DNA of 64,000 nucleotides. Origin: Ignavibacteriota bacterium. GTDB taxonomy: Bacteria > Bacteroidota > Ignavibacteria > Kapaibacteriales > UBA2268. The position numbers and the translations under genes were made by a program. A model generated the notes under the pieces. That model saw nothing but the letters and a program-made list of their open reading frames with translations, was not told the DNA's origin and ran no database searches. Shown here piece after piece: positions 43,931 to 52,462 of this stretch (position 1 is the first letter of the stretch; every line of letters begins with the position of its first letter). The stretch lies in NCBI GenBank assembly GCA_019637995.1, contig JAHBUQ010000002.1:945428-1009427 (forward strand). Direction: 5' to 3'.

Positions 43931-45862
43931 TTACCTACCAACAAATAAATATTTAATTAGTATTTCAAGATCAAGAGTAACAGAATAATTTTTCAGATAA
44001 TATTCATTAAGCTCTCTGATTGCTTTTTCAGGAAGATTTCCTACCGACGACATATCCGCAAGCGATATCAAACCCACCTTTAAGCTTGAGTAATAATCCG
44101 AGCCACTTTTAATTCCAATAAATGTTTTTCTTCCAAAAAGAACTTTCAATACTTCATTCAAACTAATCCCTTTTGATTTTAGTATGAAAAGTGGGAAAAT
44201 AGTCATCAGACATAATATTGGAATTGATATATCAAATATTCTTTTAATTATTTTGTACCTGATCAAATTAATATTATACTTTGGGAGACTGTTACCTGAA
44301 TAAGTTATATTATTAATTAATTGCGATGCTACAAAATCCTCATATCTGTGAGCTAAATGATATCTTGCACTACGAATTGATGAAGCTGTTAAAATGCCCA
44401 TAATTCTTTCACCAGTCATTTCAGGGTCGCTAATTATAATATTATTAATCTTATGCTCTTTAATTACAGCATCAAGATGTCTTATACTGCCAAGCCAGCT
44501 TATCTCTGAATTGCTTTCAATTCCTGCATTATCGCTTACATATCCGGCAATAGTTATATCTAAAGGATTAACAACTCTGAAATCATCAAGAAGTTGTGAA
44601 AAATTTTCAGGACTTCCTACAAATACTGCCCTGACATTTTCAACGTTATGTTTACCTTTGAAAGTATTAAGGAATATTCTGAATATTGTCGAGAAAATTA
44701 TCGAAAGTCCAATAGTGCTGAGAAGAGTTCCGCGACTGAAACGATATTCAGTGAAAAAGTAGGTTAAAGTCGAAAGTGCTAAAAAACTCATTGCATATCC
44801 GAATACCGAACTTGCTATAGAGCCCGATTCTTCAAAATATTCACCTGCTAAAATCATACTTATTATAAGTACAATCACAGGCAAAATAAATACTGTAGGG
44901 TATGCATAATCCGGAAATCCCAGAATATCTCCAAAAACAATATAAGTACCTACAAAAAGACTGAGAATTAAAAATATTGAATCAGCTGCTATAAGAATCA
45001 TATCTCGTTTGTATTTCAAAGCATAAGCAAATGCAGAACGGATTTTAATACCCAATCTCATAAATTTTAGAAAAACTGTCGAGCCGGCATAATGCTTACG
45101 GGCAAATATTTCCATTGCATTATAAAAAATCTTGATGTCATCTAAACTACTGCGTTTTGAGCTCTCACCCTTATAGTGAATGATAGAAGTTGTGTGAACA
45201 TACGCATTTTTGTATCCGGCAAGAAACGACCGATAGCATAAATCAATATCTTCGCCGTACATAAAAAAGTCAGTATCAAAGCCCCCAACTTCTCTTATAA
45301 CATCAGCTCTTGCGAACATAAATGCACCGCTGACAGCTTCAGTATAATAAGTTTCGTCAACAGATAGAAATGTTTGGTTATATCTGCCAAATAACTTCGA
45401 TTTTGGAAATAAAGTCTGAAGCCCAAACAGTTTACAAAATGATGCCCATGGAGTTGGAAATCCTCTCCTGCAAGCCGCTTGAAAGGAGCCGTCAGCATTC
45501 AATATTTTGCAAACAGATATTCCGACTTCAGTATGATTTTCCATATAATCATACATTACATCAAGAGTATTTTCCTGAAGTATAGTATCCGGATTAAGTA
45601 TTAGTATGTATTTACCACTTGCGAAAGTAAATCCGAGGTTATTTGCTTTACTGAATCCCAAATTTTCATATGATGATATGAATTTTACTTGTGGAAAAAG
45701 AGGCTCTAAAAATTCAATTGACCCATCCTGAGAATTGTTATCTACAACAATAGTCTGAATACGAAGCTTTCCTGCGGCATCTTCAACTGATTTAAGGCAC
45801 TTGTAAAGATAATCGCGTACATTGTAATTTACTATTACTATCGAAACATCGTTTTGAAACAT
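43931..45862 (-). CDS. GT2 glycosyltransferase fused to a degenerate polyprenyl-phosphate sugar-phosphotransferase
   Basis: The 643-residue protein starts with a GT-A domain (about 1-235): SIVIVNYNVRDYLYKCLKSV, VVDNNSQDGS, LILNPDTIL with the DxD-type NPD, and GGFDTDFFMYGEDIDLCYR, all as in rhamnosyltransferase-like GT2 enzymes. Residues about 280-390 are four membrane helices, about 400-520 a CoA-binding-like Rossmann region (VRAVFVGSPENFSQLL, IAGYVSD), and about 525-643 a relic of the bacterial sugar transferase domain: KRIFDISIPI is kept but the catalytic KFRSM and GPRP motifs seen in the 46605 gene are absent. The C-terminal part therefore probably lost catalysis. Genes of the same strand follow by 10-base gaps, so it is in one operon with a DPM-like and a WbaP-like enzyme. 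Confidence 0.85.
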   Translation of the reverse strand: MFQNDVSIVIVNYNVRDYLYKCLKSVEDAAGKLRIQTIVVDNNSQDGSIEFLEPLFPQVKFISSYENLGFSKANNLGFTFASGKYILILNPDTILQENTLDVMYDYMENHTEVGISVCKILNADGSFQAACRRGFPTPWASFCKLFGLQTLFPKSKLFGRYNQTFLSVDETYYTEAVSGAFMFARADVIREVGGFDTDFFMYGEDIDLCYRSFLAGYKNAYVHTTSIIHYKGESSKRSSLDDIKIFYNAMEIFARKHYAGSTVFLKFMRLGIKIRSAFAYALKYKRDMILIAADSIFLILSLFVGTYIVFGDILGFPDYAYPTVFILPVIVLIISMILAGEYFEESGSIASSVFGYAMSFLALSTLTYFFTEYRFSRGTLLSTIGLSIIFSTIFRIFLNTFKGKHNVENVRAVFVGSPENFSQLLDDFRVVNPLDITIAGYVSDNAGIESNSEISWLGSIRHLDAVIKEHKINNIIISDPEMTGERIMGILTASSIRSARYHLAHRYEDFVASQLINNITYSGNSLPKYNINLIRYKIIKRIFDISIPILCLMTIFPLFILKSKGISLNEVLKVLFGRKTFIGIKSGSDYYSSLKVGLISLADMSSVGNLPEKAIRELNEYYLKNYSVTLDLEILIKYLFVGR

Positions 45863-45872
45863 ATTAGGGTGA

Positions 45873-46595
45873 TTATTTATTCTTATTTTTAAAGGAGCCT
45901 TTAAACAATTTCAATTTCCAAACCAAAAATATCGCTTCATATATAATACTTTTATTCATTTTGGAAACACCGCTTCGTCTGTCAACAAAAATAATAGGAA
46001 TTTCCTTAATTCTTGCACCGTTTACCCACATTCTATAGTTCATTTCAATCTGAAAGCCATAGCCGTTTGTCTTTACTGAAGCAATATCTATTTCTTTAAG
46101 CTTTGATGCACGGAAACACTTGAATCCACCGGTTGCATCCATAATTGGCATACCGGTAATAATTCGGGTGTACATGTTGGCTCCATAGCTTAATATAAGC
46201 CTGCTAAGGGGCCAGTTAATGACATTTACGCCCTTGATATATCTTGATCCAATCACCAAATCATTCTCTTCCAAAGCTTCAAGGAATCGAGGAAGCTCAT
46301 TCGGGTCATGAGAGAAGTCGGCATCCATCTCAAATATTGCCTCAAAACCCAAGTCGAGAGCATATCTGAAACCATCGCAATATGCAGTGCCTAATCCCAT
46401 TTTGCCGGGACGCTTAATGAGATGAATCCTGTTATCCTCAAGCATCATTTTTTTTACCTGAGCAGCAGTTCCGTCGGGAGAATTATCATCCACAACAAGG
46501 ACATTTATCCCATCAACTTTTGTCAGAACTTCATTGATAAGAAGCTCAATATTTTCAATTTCATTATATGTCGGTATTACAATAATAGATTTCAT
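45873..46595 (-). CDS. Polyprenol-phosphate mannose synthase-like GT2
   Basis: The 240-residue protein is a soluble GT2: VVIPTYNEIENIELLINEVL, VVDDNSPDGTAAQ, FEMDADFSHDPNELPRFLEA with DAD, and VIGSRYIKGV, followed by the FVDRRSGVSKMNKSI close typical of DPM1-type enzymes. It transfers mannose (or a related sugar) from its nucleotide to a polyprenyl phosphate, giving a lipid-linked donor. There is no membrane segment apart from weak C-terminal hydrophobicity. It lies between the phosphotransferase and the fused GT, spaced by 9-10 bases. Confidence 0.88.
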   Translation of the reverse strand: MKSIIVIPTYNEIENIELLINEVLTKVDGINVLVVDDNSPDGTAAQVKKMMLEDNRIHLIKRPGKMGLGTAYCDGFRYALDLGFEAIFEMDADFSHDPNELPRFLEALEENDLVIGSRYIKGVNVINWPLSRLILSYGANMYTRIITGMPIMDATGGFKCFRASKLKEIDIASVKTNGYGFQIEMNYRMWVNGARIKEIPIIFVDRRSGVSKMNKSIIYEAIFLVWKLKLFKGSFKNKNK

Positions 46596-46604
46596 TTTTC
46601 CCTC

Positions 46605-48089
46605 TTATGCCTGCCCGTGACCGGTTACTACACACCACACAGTACGAATTACAATTTCAACATCAAGTTTCAAACTCATATTTTCAATATAATAAAAATC
46701 GCCTTTAATTCTATATTTTATTTCGTCAAGACTTAGAGTATAGCCTGCAGACTGAACCTGCCACCAACCCGTAATGCCGGGTCTGACTTTAAGTCTTCTT
46801 TTGTAATGAGGTATTTCTTTAGCAAACTCCTCTACAAATTTTGGTTGCTCGGGTCTTGGACCTACAACACTCATATCACCTATCAGTACGTTAAAAAACT
46901 GTGGAATCTCATCTAAATGAGTTTTACGAATAAATTTTCCAAACTTTGTAACGCGGGGGTCATTTACAACTGTCCATTTTTGCTCGTTTCGCTCCGGCTC
47001 AAATGTCATTGACCTGAATTTATAAATATTAAAAATTTTACCGTCCTTCCCTACCCTCGGCTGTACATACATAAAAGGACCTTTGGAGTCAATTTTTACT
47101 CCTATTGCTACTAAAATCCACAGTGGCAATCCGCCAATCAAAACAATTAAGCTGAAAGTAATATCAAAAATTCTTTTGATAGCTTCCTGCCATGGTTTCA
47201 TTAGTTGTGTGCTGATTTCAATCAATGGAATTCCATATAAATTTTGTGTTTTTGTCTGACCTGTAAAAATATCATATAAGTCAGGTTCAATTCTGACTCT
47301 TAGATTTCTGTCCGAACAAATTGATACGACCGAAAGAAGAATTTCATGATTCGTTTTATCTGAACATATCAGAACTTCTTCAGGTTTAAGTGTATCAACA
47401 AAGTATTCAAGTTCATTCATATTACCAATTACATAAGGAGCAAGTTTATCATATTCGAAATTATCATCAAATTTTTCAAAATCATCAATGAGAACAATTC
47501 CCATTGACTTAAAACCCCATGATGTACTTTCTTCAGTTTTCAGAAAAAAATCGTATGCTCTTTTCGGAGTACCAACAATCAATACAGGAATATGTAATAT
47601 CCTTCGGCGTCGAAGTGATTTTTCGATATTTCTTGCAACTGTCCTACCTGCAATAATTGTTACTGACATGAGTAAAAAATAAATCAAATATAATTGTCTG
47701 GGGGAAGCATCACTATCATACTTAACTGCAAATATAATTATCGCACATCCAATCAGAGTTACCTTCATTACTGCCCAAATTTCATCAAATGGTGATCTCT
47801 CGTACCAATTTTTGTACATACCTGAAAAGAAAAATACGATCAACCAGAAAATCAGGAATATTGATGTACCCATCAAAATTTCTATTATTCCGGGTTTGAC
47901 AAGAGTGTAGTAAATTCCACTTTCAAATCGGATATAATAGTAAAATAAATAGCTGATTATGATTGCTGCAACATCAAATATCGACTGAATCAAAGCTTGG
48001 GAATGCCTTGATTTAAAATATGGTTTTCGCTGAATTTGGATATCAGGAAACTTGTCTGTTATGATTTTGTTTGCATTTGCAAAACTCAT
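46605..48089 (-). CDS. Undecaprenyl-phosphate glycosyl-1-phosphate transferase (WbaP/WcaJ type)
   Basis: The 494-residue protein has four to five membrane helices in the first 160 residues, a CoA-binding-like cytoplasmic domain (about 165-290; IPVLIVGTPKRAYDFFL), another helix (FDITFSLIVLIGGLPLWIL) and the catalytic C-terminus with NIYKFRSM, KTHLDEIPQFFNVLIGDMS, VVGPRPEQPKF and GITGWWQV. Asp/Glu in LDEIPQ and Arg in GPRP form the known active site. It starts exopolysaccharide or glycan synthesis by linking a sugar phosphate to undecaprenyl phosphate. It is the first gene of the three-gene operon. Confidence 0.95.
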   Translation of the reverse strand: MSFANANKIITDKFPDIQIQRKPYFKSRHSQALIQSIFDVAAIIISYLFYYYIRFESGIYYTLVKPGIIEILMGTSIFLIFWLIVFFFSGMYKNWYERSPFDEIWAVMKVTLIGCAIIIFAVKYDSDASPRQLYLIYFLLMSVTIIAGRTVARNIEKSLRRRRILHIPVLIVGTPKRAYDFFLKTEESTSWGFKSMGIVLIDDFEKFDDNFEYDKLAPYVIGNMNELEYFVDTLKPEEVLICSDKTNHEILLSVVSICSDRNLRVRIEPDLYDIFTGQTKTQNLYGIPLIEISTQLMKPWQEAIKRIFDITFSLIVLIGGLPLWILVAIGVKIDSKGPFMYVQPRVGKDGKIFNIYKFRSMTFEPERNEQKWTVVNDPRVTKFGKFIRKTHLDEIPQFFNVLIGDMSVVGPRPEQPKFVEEFAKEIPHYKRRLKVRPGITGWWQVQSAGYTLSLDEIKYRIKGDFYYIENMSLKLDVEIVIRTVWCVVTGHGQA

Positions 48090-48224
48090 TTGGAACTAAT
48101 CACTTAATTTTTTACAAATTAATATTTTCAAAAATAACTTATTTTTTTTTATTTTTAGCATTATATAAATGTTTATCCTTTCATATTAAAAATTAATGCT
48201 TATACGAATATAAATATTAAAGCC

Positions 48225-49418
48225 TTAATCGGAAAATCCTTCTCTGTTCCAGATAGCATTCTGCTGTTTCTTAATAAATCTTATTAATCCCAGTAAAGAG
48301 CTGTAATTCATAGAAACAAAAAATACAAACAATCTCAAAATACTGATGTTGAATCTCATTTTTTCAAATATAAAGCCTAATAATGCCATTGAATAAAGCA
48401 ATAATTGAGGAATCGCAAATATATAAATTAAGCTTGAATTATAAAAAAATCCAACAATTGTTGTGATTACTAATGCGAACATAAAAACAGGGGAAAGCCA
48501 CCTGAATATTTTATGTGACCAAATAAAAAATGATGTAATACCAAATTGGAAAATATTAAGCAATTCTTTATGATAAACAACTGTTGCCCATCCGCCTGCT
48601 ACAGCTCTGACTCTTCTGTGATATTCATTACTCAGGCTTTTAGGTCTGATTTCGTAAGCTTTTGCTTCACAGGCAAAAAGCATTCTCTTTTTACTTCTTA
48701 AAACAGAGTAAACATTATGCAAATCATCACATACAAAATTATTGGGTATTGGAATAAAATATTCTTTCCTGATTGCATAGAGATAACCCAATGAATTGAC
48801 GTTTGAATCAATTATCGCCTCATTGATTCTGATATTTTCCTCATATCTGTGATACAAAGAATCGCCTTCACTTCCTGCATTAACAGTAGTGCCATCTCCA
48901 ACGACTTTCTGCGATGCTATTACACCACCAACATTATCATTTGAAAAATATTTTATCAAATTCGAAACTGTGTCTACATTTAATCTGACATCAGCATCCA
49001 TAAATAAAATTATGTCGGTTTGAGCATCAGGTACAATTGTATTAAGTACAATATTCTTGCCTCCTCTTGAAAGTTCTACAAATTTAATATTTGAATTAGA
49101 TTTAGCAATCTTGCTGAGGATTTCATTTGTTTTATCTGTTGAGCCATCTGAGCCTATTATTATATTTATTTTTGCAGTAGGATAATCTGAATTCAATATT
49201 GATTTTATTGCTTCCTCAATCAATAATTCTTCATTGAATGCTGCTAAAATAAAAGTAATATCAGGTTTATCTTTTAAGTCTGGTTGAATTTGTGCAGGAA
49301 TAATAAATGATAGAAACTTAAGCAAAACAGGATATATCAGGAAGTTATATACTGTTAAAAAACCTATAAAAATTAATATTAAATCAATTAGAGCCAATAT
49401 TATATCCAAATTAATCAT
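48225..49418 (-). CDS. Membrane GT2 glycosyltransferase (processive/cellulose-synthase-like family)
   Basis: The 397-residue protein has one N-terminal helix, a GT-A core (TFILAAFNEELLIEEAIKSI, IIGSDGSTDKTNEIL, ILFMDADVRLN with DAD, and CDDLHNVYSVL for the acceptor-site acid) and about four C-terminal helices. RVRAVAGGWATVV replaces the QxxRW motif, so it is likely a non-processive member. It adds a sugar to a lipid-linked or growing glycan at the inner-membrane face. It lies 135 bases from the three-gene glycan operon and points the same way. Confidence 0.88.
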   Translation of the reverse strand: MINLDIILALIDLILIFIGFLTVYNFLIYPVLLKFLSFIIPAQIQPDLKDKPDITFILAAFNEELLIEEAIKSILNSDYPTAKINIIIGSDGSTDKTNEILSKIAKSNSNIKFVELSRGGKNIVLNTIVPDAQTDIILFMDADVRLNVDTVSNLIKYFSNDNVGGVIASQKVVGDGTTVNAGSEGDSLYHRYEENIRINEAIIDSNVNSLGYLYAIRKEYFIPIPNNFVCDDLHNVYSVLRSKKRMLFACEAKAYEIRPKSLSNEYHRRVRAVAGGWATVVYHKELLNIFQFGITSFFIWSHKIFRWLSPVFMFALVITTIVGFFYNSSLIYIFAIPQLLLYSMALLGFIFEKMRFNISILRLFVFFVSMNYSSLLGLIRFIKKQQNAIWNREGFSD

Positions 49419-49481
49419 AAAAATATTCAGTATTTTTATCTTTAGTCTTAATAAAAAAAACTGAAATTTGGTCGTTCTGAC

Positions 49482-49545
49482 TTATTCAATATTAATTAGA
49501 CGATTATAAACGATATTCTTATACTGCAATTTCAATATTGAATAA
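49482..49545. repeat. Perfect 12-bp inverted repeat in a divergent intergenic region
   Basis: TTATTCAATATT (49482-49493) and AATATTGAATAA (49534-49545) are exact complements 40 bases apart, in the space between the GT2 gene (minus) and the amidinotransferase-fold gene (plus). It could be a paired operator or a cruciform; its AT-only make-up raises the chance of coincidence. Confidence 0.4.
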
Positions 49546-49634
49546 TTTACAATATTACACATCCTTATAATATATATTACTGATTTCGTCCATAGCATAA
49601 ATACAATTACAAAATTTAAAATAGTTTTTTCCTT

Positions 49635-50504
49635 ATGTATCAATTGAATATTAATTCTGAAACTGCACCTCTGAAGTCAGTTATGATTGGAATTGCAAGC
49701 GATAGAGGTAATAAAGTTCACGAAAATAATCCCAAAATTTCGAAATATTTGAAGCAAGGAACTTTTCCTACAGAAGAAGTTTTAATCGGTCAGGTTGACA
49801 AATTTGCAAATACAATTGAAAGTGCAGGAATTGAAGTACTCAGACCAGAAAATATTACAAATCAGGATCAGATTTTCACACGTGATATCGGATTTGTTAT
49901 TGGCGAAAAGTTCGTTCTGGCGAATATGAAAAAGTCCAATCGCAAGGCTGAGCAGGACGGGCTTGAGGGATTACTGAAAAATATCGAGATTAGCAAGATT
50001 CTCACTCCTCCTGATGATGCATCAGTTGAAGGCGGTGATGTAATAATTCATGGTAAATATGTATTTGTCGGGCTTACGGGCAGAACAAACTATAAGGGCT
50101 ACGAGTTTCTGAAGTCATCTTTTCCTGAGCGGGAAGTTGTGCCATTTCACATGTATGTAACAGATAATCCTGCAACAAACATACTTCATCTTGACTGCGC
50201 TTTTCAGCCGGTTGGAGATAAGTACGCAATTATTTACGAAGATGGCTTCGTACATTATCCTGATGCAATTGTTGATGTATTCGGTAACAACAACCTGATA
50301 AAAGTTACCCAATACGAGATGTATCACATGAACCCGAATATATTCTCATTATCACCTGAATTAGTCATAACTGATGAAACATTTGACAGACTTAACCCAT
50401 TGTTGAAAGACAAAAATATCAACACAATAGAAGTAAATTATCGAGAAGTATCAAAACTTGGTGGGCTTTTCCGATGCTCGACAATGCCTCTGATAAGAAC
50501 ATAA
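49635..50504 (+). CDS. Amidinotransferase/dimethylargininase-like (GME fold) enzyme
   Basis: The 289-residue protein keeps the residues of the guanidino-group modifying superfamily: TRDIG (82-86), VEGGDV (E132, D135), HLDCAF (H185) and the catalytic Cys near the end in GGLFRCSTMPLIR (C281). Enzymes of this fold include arginine deiminase, DDAH and amidinotransferases, so a guanidino substrate such as arginine or a methylarginine is expected. The length is between DDAH (about 255) and arginine deiminase (about 410). It overlaps the DUF5522 gene by 31 bases and precedes adenylate kinase. Confidence 0.82.
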   Translation: MYQLNINSETAPLKSVMIGIASDRGNKVHENNPKISKYLKQGTFPTEEVLIGQVDKFANTIESAGIEVLRPENITNQDQIFTRDIGFVIGEKFVLANMKKSNRKAEQDGLEGLLKNIEISKILTPPDDASVEGGDVIIHGKYVFVGLTGRTNYKGYEFLKSSFPEREVVPFHMYVTDNPATNILHLDCAFQPVGDKYAIIYEDGFVHYPDAIVDVFGNNNLIKVTQYEMYHMNPNIFSLSPELVITDETFDRLNPLLKDKNINTIEVNYREVSKLGGLFRCSTMPLIRT

Positions 50505-50656
50505 ATAAGAATCCGGAAATAACTCCTGATGATTATTACTTCAATGAAGAAGGTCTCATGGTTTTTACTGCTAAGTATCACTTGAAACGTGGCTATTGCT
50601 GCAAAAGTGGTTGTCTGAACTGTCCATGGAATTATAAGAAAAAAAATAAAATATAA
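50474..50656 (+). CDS. DUF5522 family small cysteine-rich protein
   Basis: The 60-residue protein ends with YYFNEEGLMVFTAKYHLKRG, then YCCKSGCLNCPWNYKKK. The DYYxNxxGLxVFTxxYHLKRGYCCxxGCRHCPY pattern defines DUF5522, small metal-binding-like proteins with conserved Cys seen across Bacteroidota and Gammaproteobacteria. Function is not known. Its ATG lies 31 bases inside the end of the preceding gene, in another frame, so translation may be coupled; adenylate kinase starts 4 bases after its stop. Confidence 0.8.
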   Translation: MLDNASDKNINKNPEITPDDYYFNEEGLMVFTAKYHLKRGYCCKSGCLNCPWNYKKKNKI

Positions 50657-50660
50657 AAAT

Positions 50661-51323
50661 ATGAACTTAATACTACTTGCACCCCCCGGTGGTGGAAAAG
50701 GAACTCAGAGCAGTCTGATTTATAATGATTTTGGAATTCACAGGATTTCAACAGGTGATTTATTACGCAAACATAAAGAGCAAAGAACAAAAATTGGCAA
50801 GGAAGCACGAAAATATATGGATGCAGGTGAGCTTGTTCCGGACTATATACTGACTGAAATTCTGAAGACTGAGCTGATTAAGGAAAAATATAAATCAGGA
50901 TTTTTGCTTGACGGATACCCGAGAACTCTTGCTCAGGCAATTGAACTTGAATCTTTGACTGAAAATATCAACTCAAAAATTGATCTTGTTATTATATTAG
51001 ATGTACCGGCAGAAGAACTTCTGAACAGACTCGGCGCCAGACGAATTTGCAAAATATGTGAGCGGGTTTATAATCTCAAATTTCATCCACCCGATAATCC
51101 CAATAAATGTAACGAGCCATGTGGCGGTAAATTATACCAGCGCGATGACGATAAACCCGAGACTATCATTAACAGGTTGAAAATTTATGAATCAAAAACA
51201 CGGGAACTTTTAGAATATTATTCAAAAATGCCTGTAACTCAAACTCTCGACGGCACAGGTAAAGTACAGAGAGTCTATGACCGTGTAAAAGATTTGATAG
51301 AAAAAGTCCGTCAAGATGATTAA
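50661..51323 (+). CDS. adk: Adenylate kinase with zinc-type LID
   Basis: The 220-residue enzyme equilibrates ATP, ADP and AMP. Residues of note: the P-loop reads LLAPPGGGKGTQ (7-16), so the first Gly of the usual GxPGxGKGT is Ala; AMP-binding RISTGDLLR and DGYPRTLAQA; and a LID with CKICERVYNLKFHPP and KCNEPC, four Cys placed to bind zinc as in Gram-positive Adk. The ending DRVKDLI is normal. It lies outside the ribosomal cluster (no secY or infA nearby). Length is right for the long form. Confidence 0.94.
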   Translation: MNLILLAPPGGGKGTQSSLIYNDFGIHRISTGDLLRKHKEQRTKIGKEARKYMDAGELVPDYILTEILKTELIKEKYKSGFLLDGYPRTLAQAIELESLTENINSKIDLVIILDVPAEELLNRLGARRICKICERVYNLKFHPPDNPNKCNEPCGGKLYQRDDDKPETIINRLKIYESKTRELLEYYSKMPVTQTLDGTGKVQRVYDRVKDLIEKVRQDD

Positions 51324-51566
51324 ATTATCATGAGTTTGAATATACATCCCATACCATTAGGGCAAGGAACCTTATTTGCTGAATGATTTTAGAAATTGAG
51401 AATAAATCGGGTTATTTATAATTATGTATTCCATAGTAATATACCAATTTAGAGGAACTTCAGCCAACGAATTATACCTATAAAGTCCCTAAATTATACT
51501 TTTTTCTCTTCATTTCCGTTTAATTGCTTTTTAAATTTAATCTAAATAAATCAAATGATTATTAAT

Positions 51567-52454
51567 ATGAAAATTATATATTTACTTTTATCTATTTTAC
51601 TATTTTCCTGCTCAGACTCGAAACCCTTAATCAGTGAATCAGCATTAAATGCCCAGAATCATTTTGAATTTATTTCATCTCTTGACCTGCCTGAAAAGCT
51701 TGACTTTTGTGGTGAAGAGTTACCACTCGATGACCCTGAGATCCGTGAACGTGCTGAGCGTGAATTTTACCTCATGTTTCAGCAACCCGGGCAGATAATG
51801 CTTTATCTCAAGCGTTCAGGAAGATATTTTCCAATGTTCAGAGAAGTGATAAAAGAGCATAATATGCCTGAAGATTTGGTATATTTATCAGTTGCTGAAA
51901 GTGCTTTATATATGTCTCGCTCAAGTGCCGGAGCAATTGGATTATGGCAGTTTATGCCTGAAACAGCCAAGATGATGGGTTTAAGAGTAGATGATTTTGT
52001 TGATGAAAGGCGACATCCCGAGAAAGCAACTCATGCCGCAATGAAATATCTTAAGCAGGGCTATAATAAACACAAATCATGGATTCTGACTGCGGCAGGC
52101 TACAATATGGGGCATACCGGACTTGCAGAAAATTTAAATTTCCAAAGTGTGGAAAACTATTTCGATTTACATCTTAACGAAGAAACATCACGCTATATTT
52201 TTCGAATTGCAATAATCAAAAACATCATGCAAAATGCCGAAAGGTACGGCTTTAAAGTGTCAGAAGAACGTAAATATTCAGCTGATAAAGTTAAGCTGAT
52301 TAAAGTCACTTCTGCATTAGCAGACCTCTCAGCATGGGCAAGAGCCGAGGGCACTTCGTACAAACATGTCAAACGCCTGAATCCATGGATATTGAAACGC
52401 AGTTTACCTGCACCTGCTAAAGGTTCATTTTATGAAATTGCTATTCCGGATTAA
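51567..52454 (+). CDS. SLT-domain lytic transglycosylase lipoprotein (MltD-like)
   Basis: I start at ATG 51567 (MKIIYLLLSILLFSCSDS), giving a lipobox FSC with Cys15; ATG 51555 would add four residues. The 295-residue product has the family 1 SLT core: LVYLSVAESALYMSRSSAG with catalytic Glu111, AIGLWQFMPETAKMMG, HPEKATHAAMKYLK and WILTAAGYNMG. It cuts peptidoglycan glycans by making 1,6-anhydro ends at the outer membrane. A short C-terminal part (SAWARAEGTSYKHVKRLNPW) resembles a LysM-like or degenerate domain. It is followed by the RelA/SpoT gene after 8 bases. Confidence 0.9.
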   Translation: MKIIYLLLSILLFSCSDSKPLISESALNAQNHFEFISSLDLPEKLDFCGEELPLDDPEIRERAEREFYLMFQQPGQIMLYLKRSGRYFPMFREVIKEHNMPEDLVYLSVAESALYMSRSSAGAIGLWQFMPETAKMMGLRVDDFVDERRHPEKATHAAMKYLKQGYNKHKSWILTAAGYNMGHTGLAENLNFQSVENYFDLHLNEETSRYIFRIAIIKNIMQNAERYGFKVSEERKYSADKVKLIKVTSALADLSAWARAEGTSYKHVKRLNPWILKRSLPAPAKGSFYEIAIPD

Positions 52455-52462
52455 ATATCGAA

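Noticed and set aside
51324..51554. Hairpin-like AATTTAGAGGAACTT / AAGTCCCTAAATT after adk
   Set aside because: The stem has a bulge and mismatches, a long loop and no consistent T-run, so it was not called a terminator.
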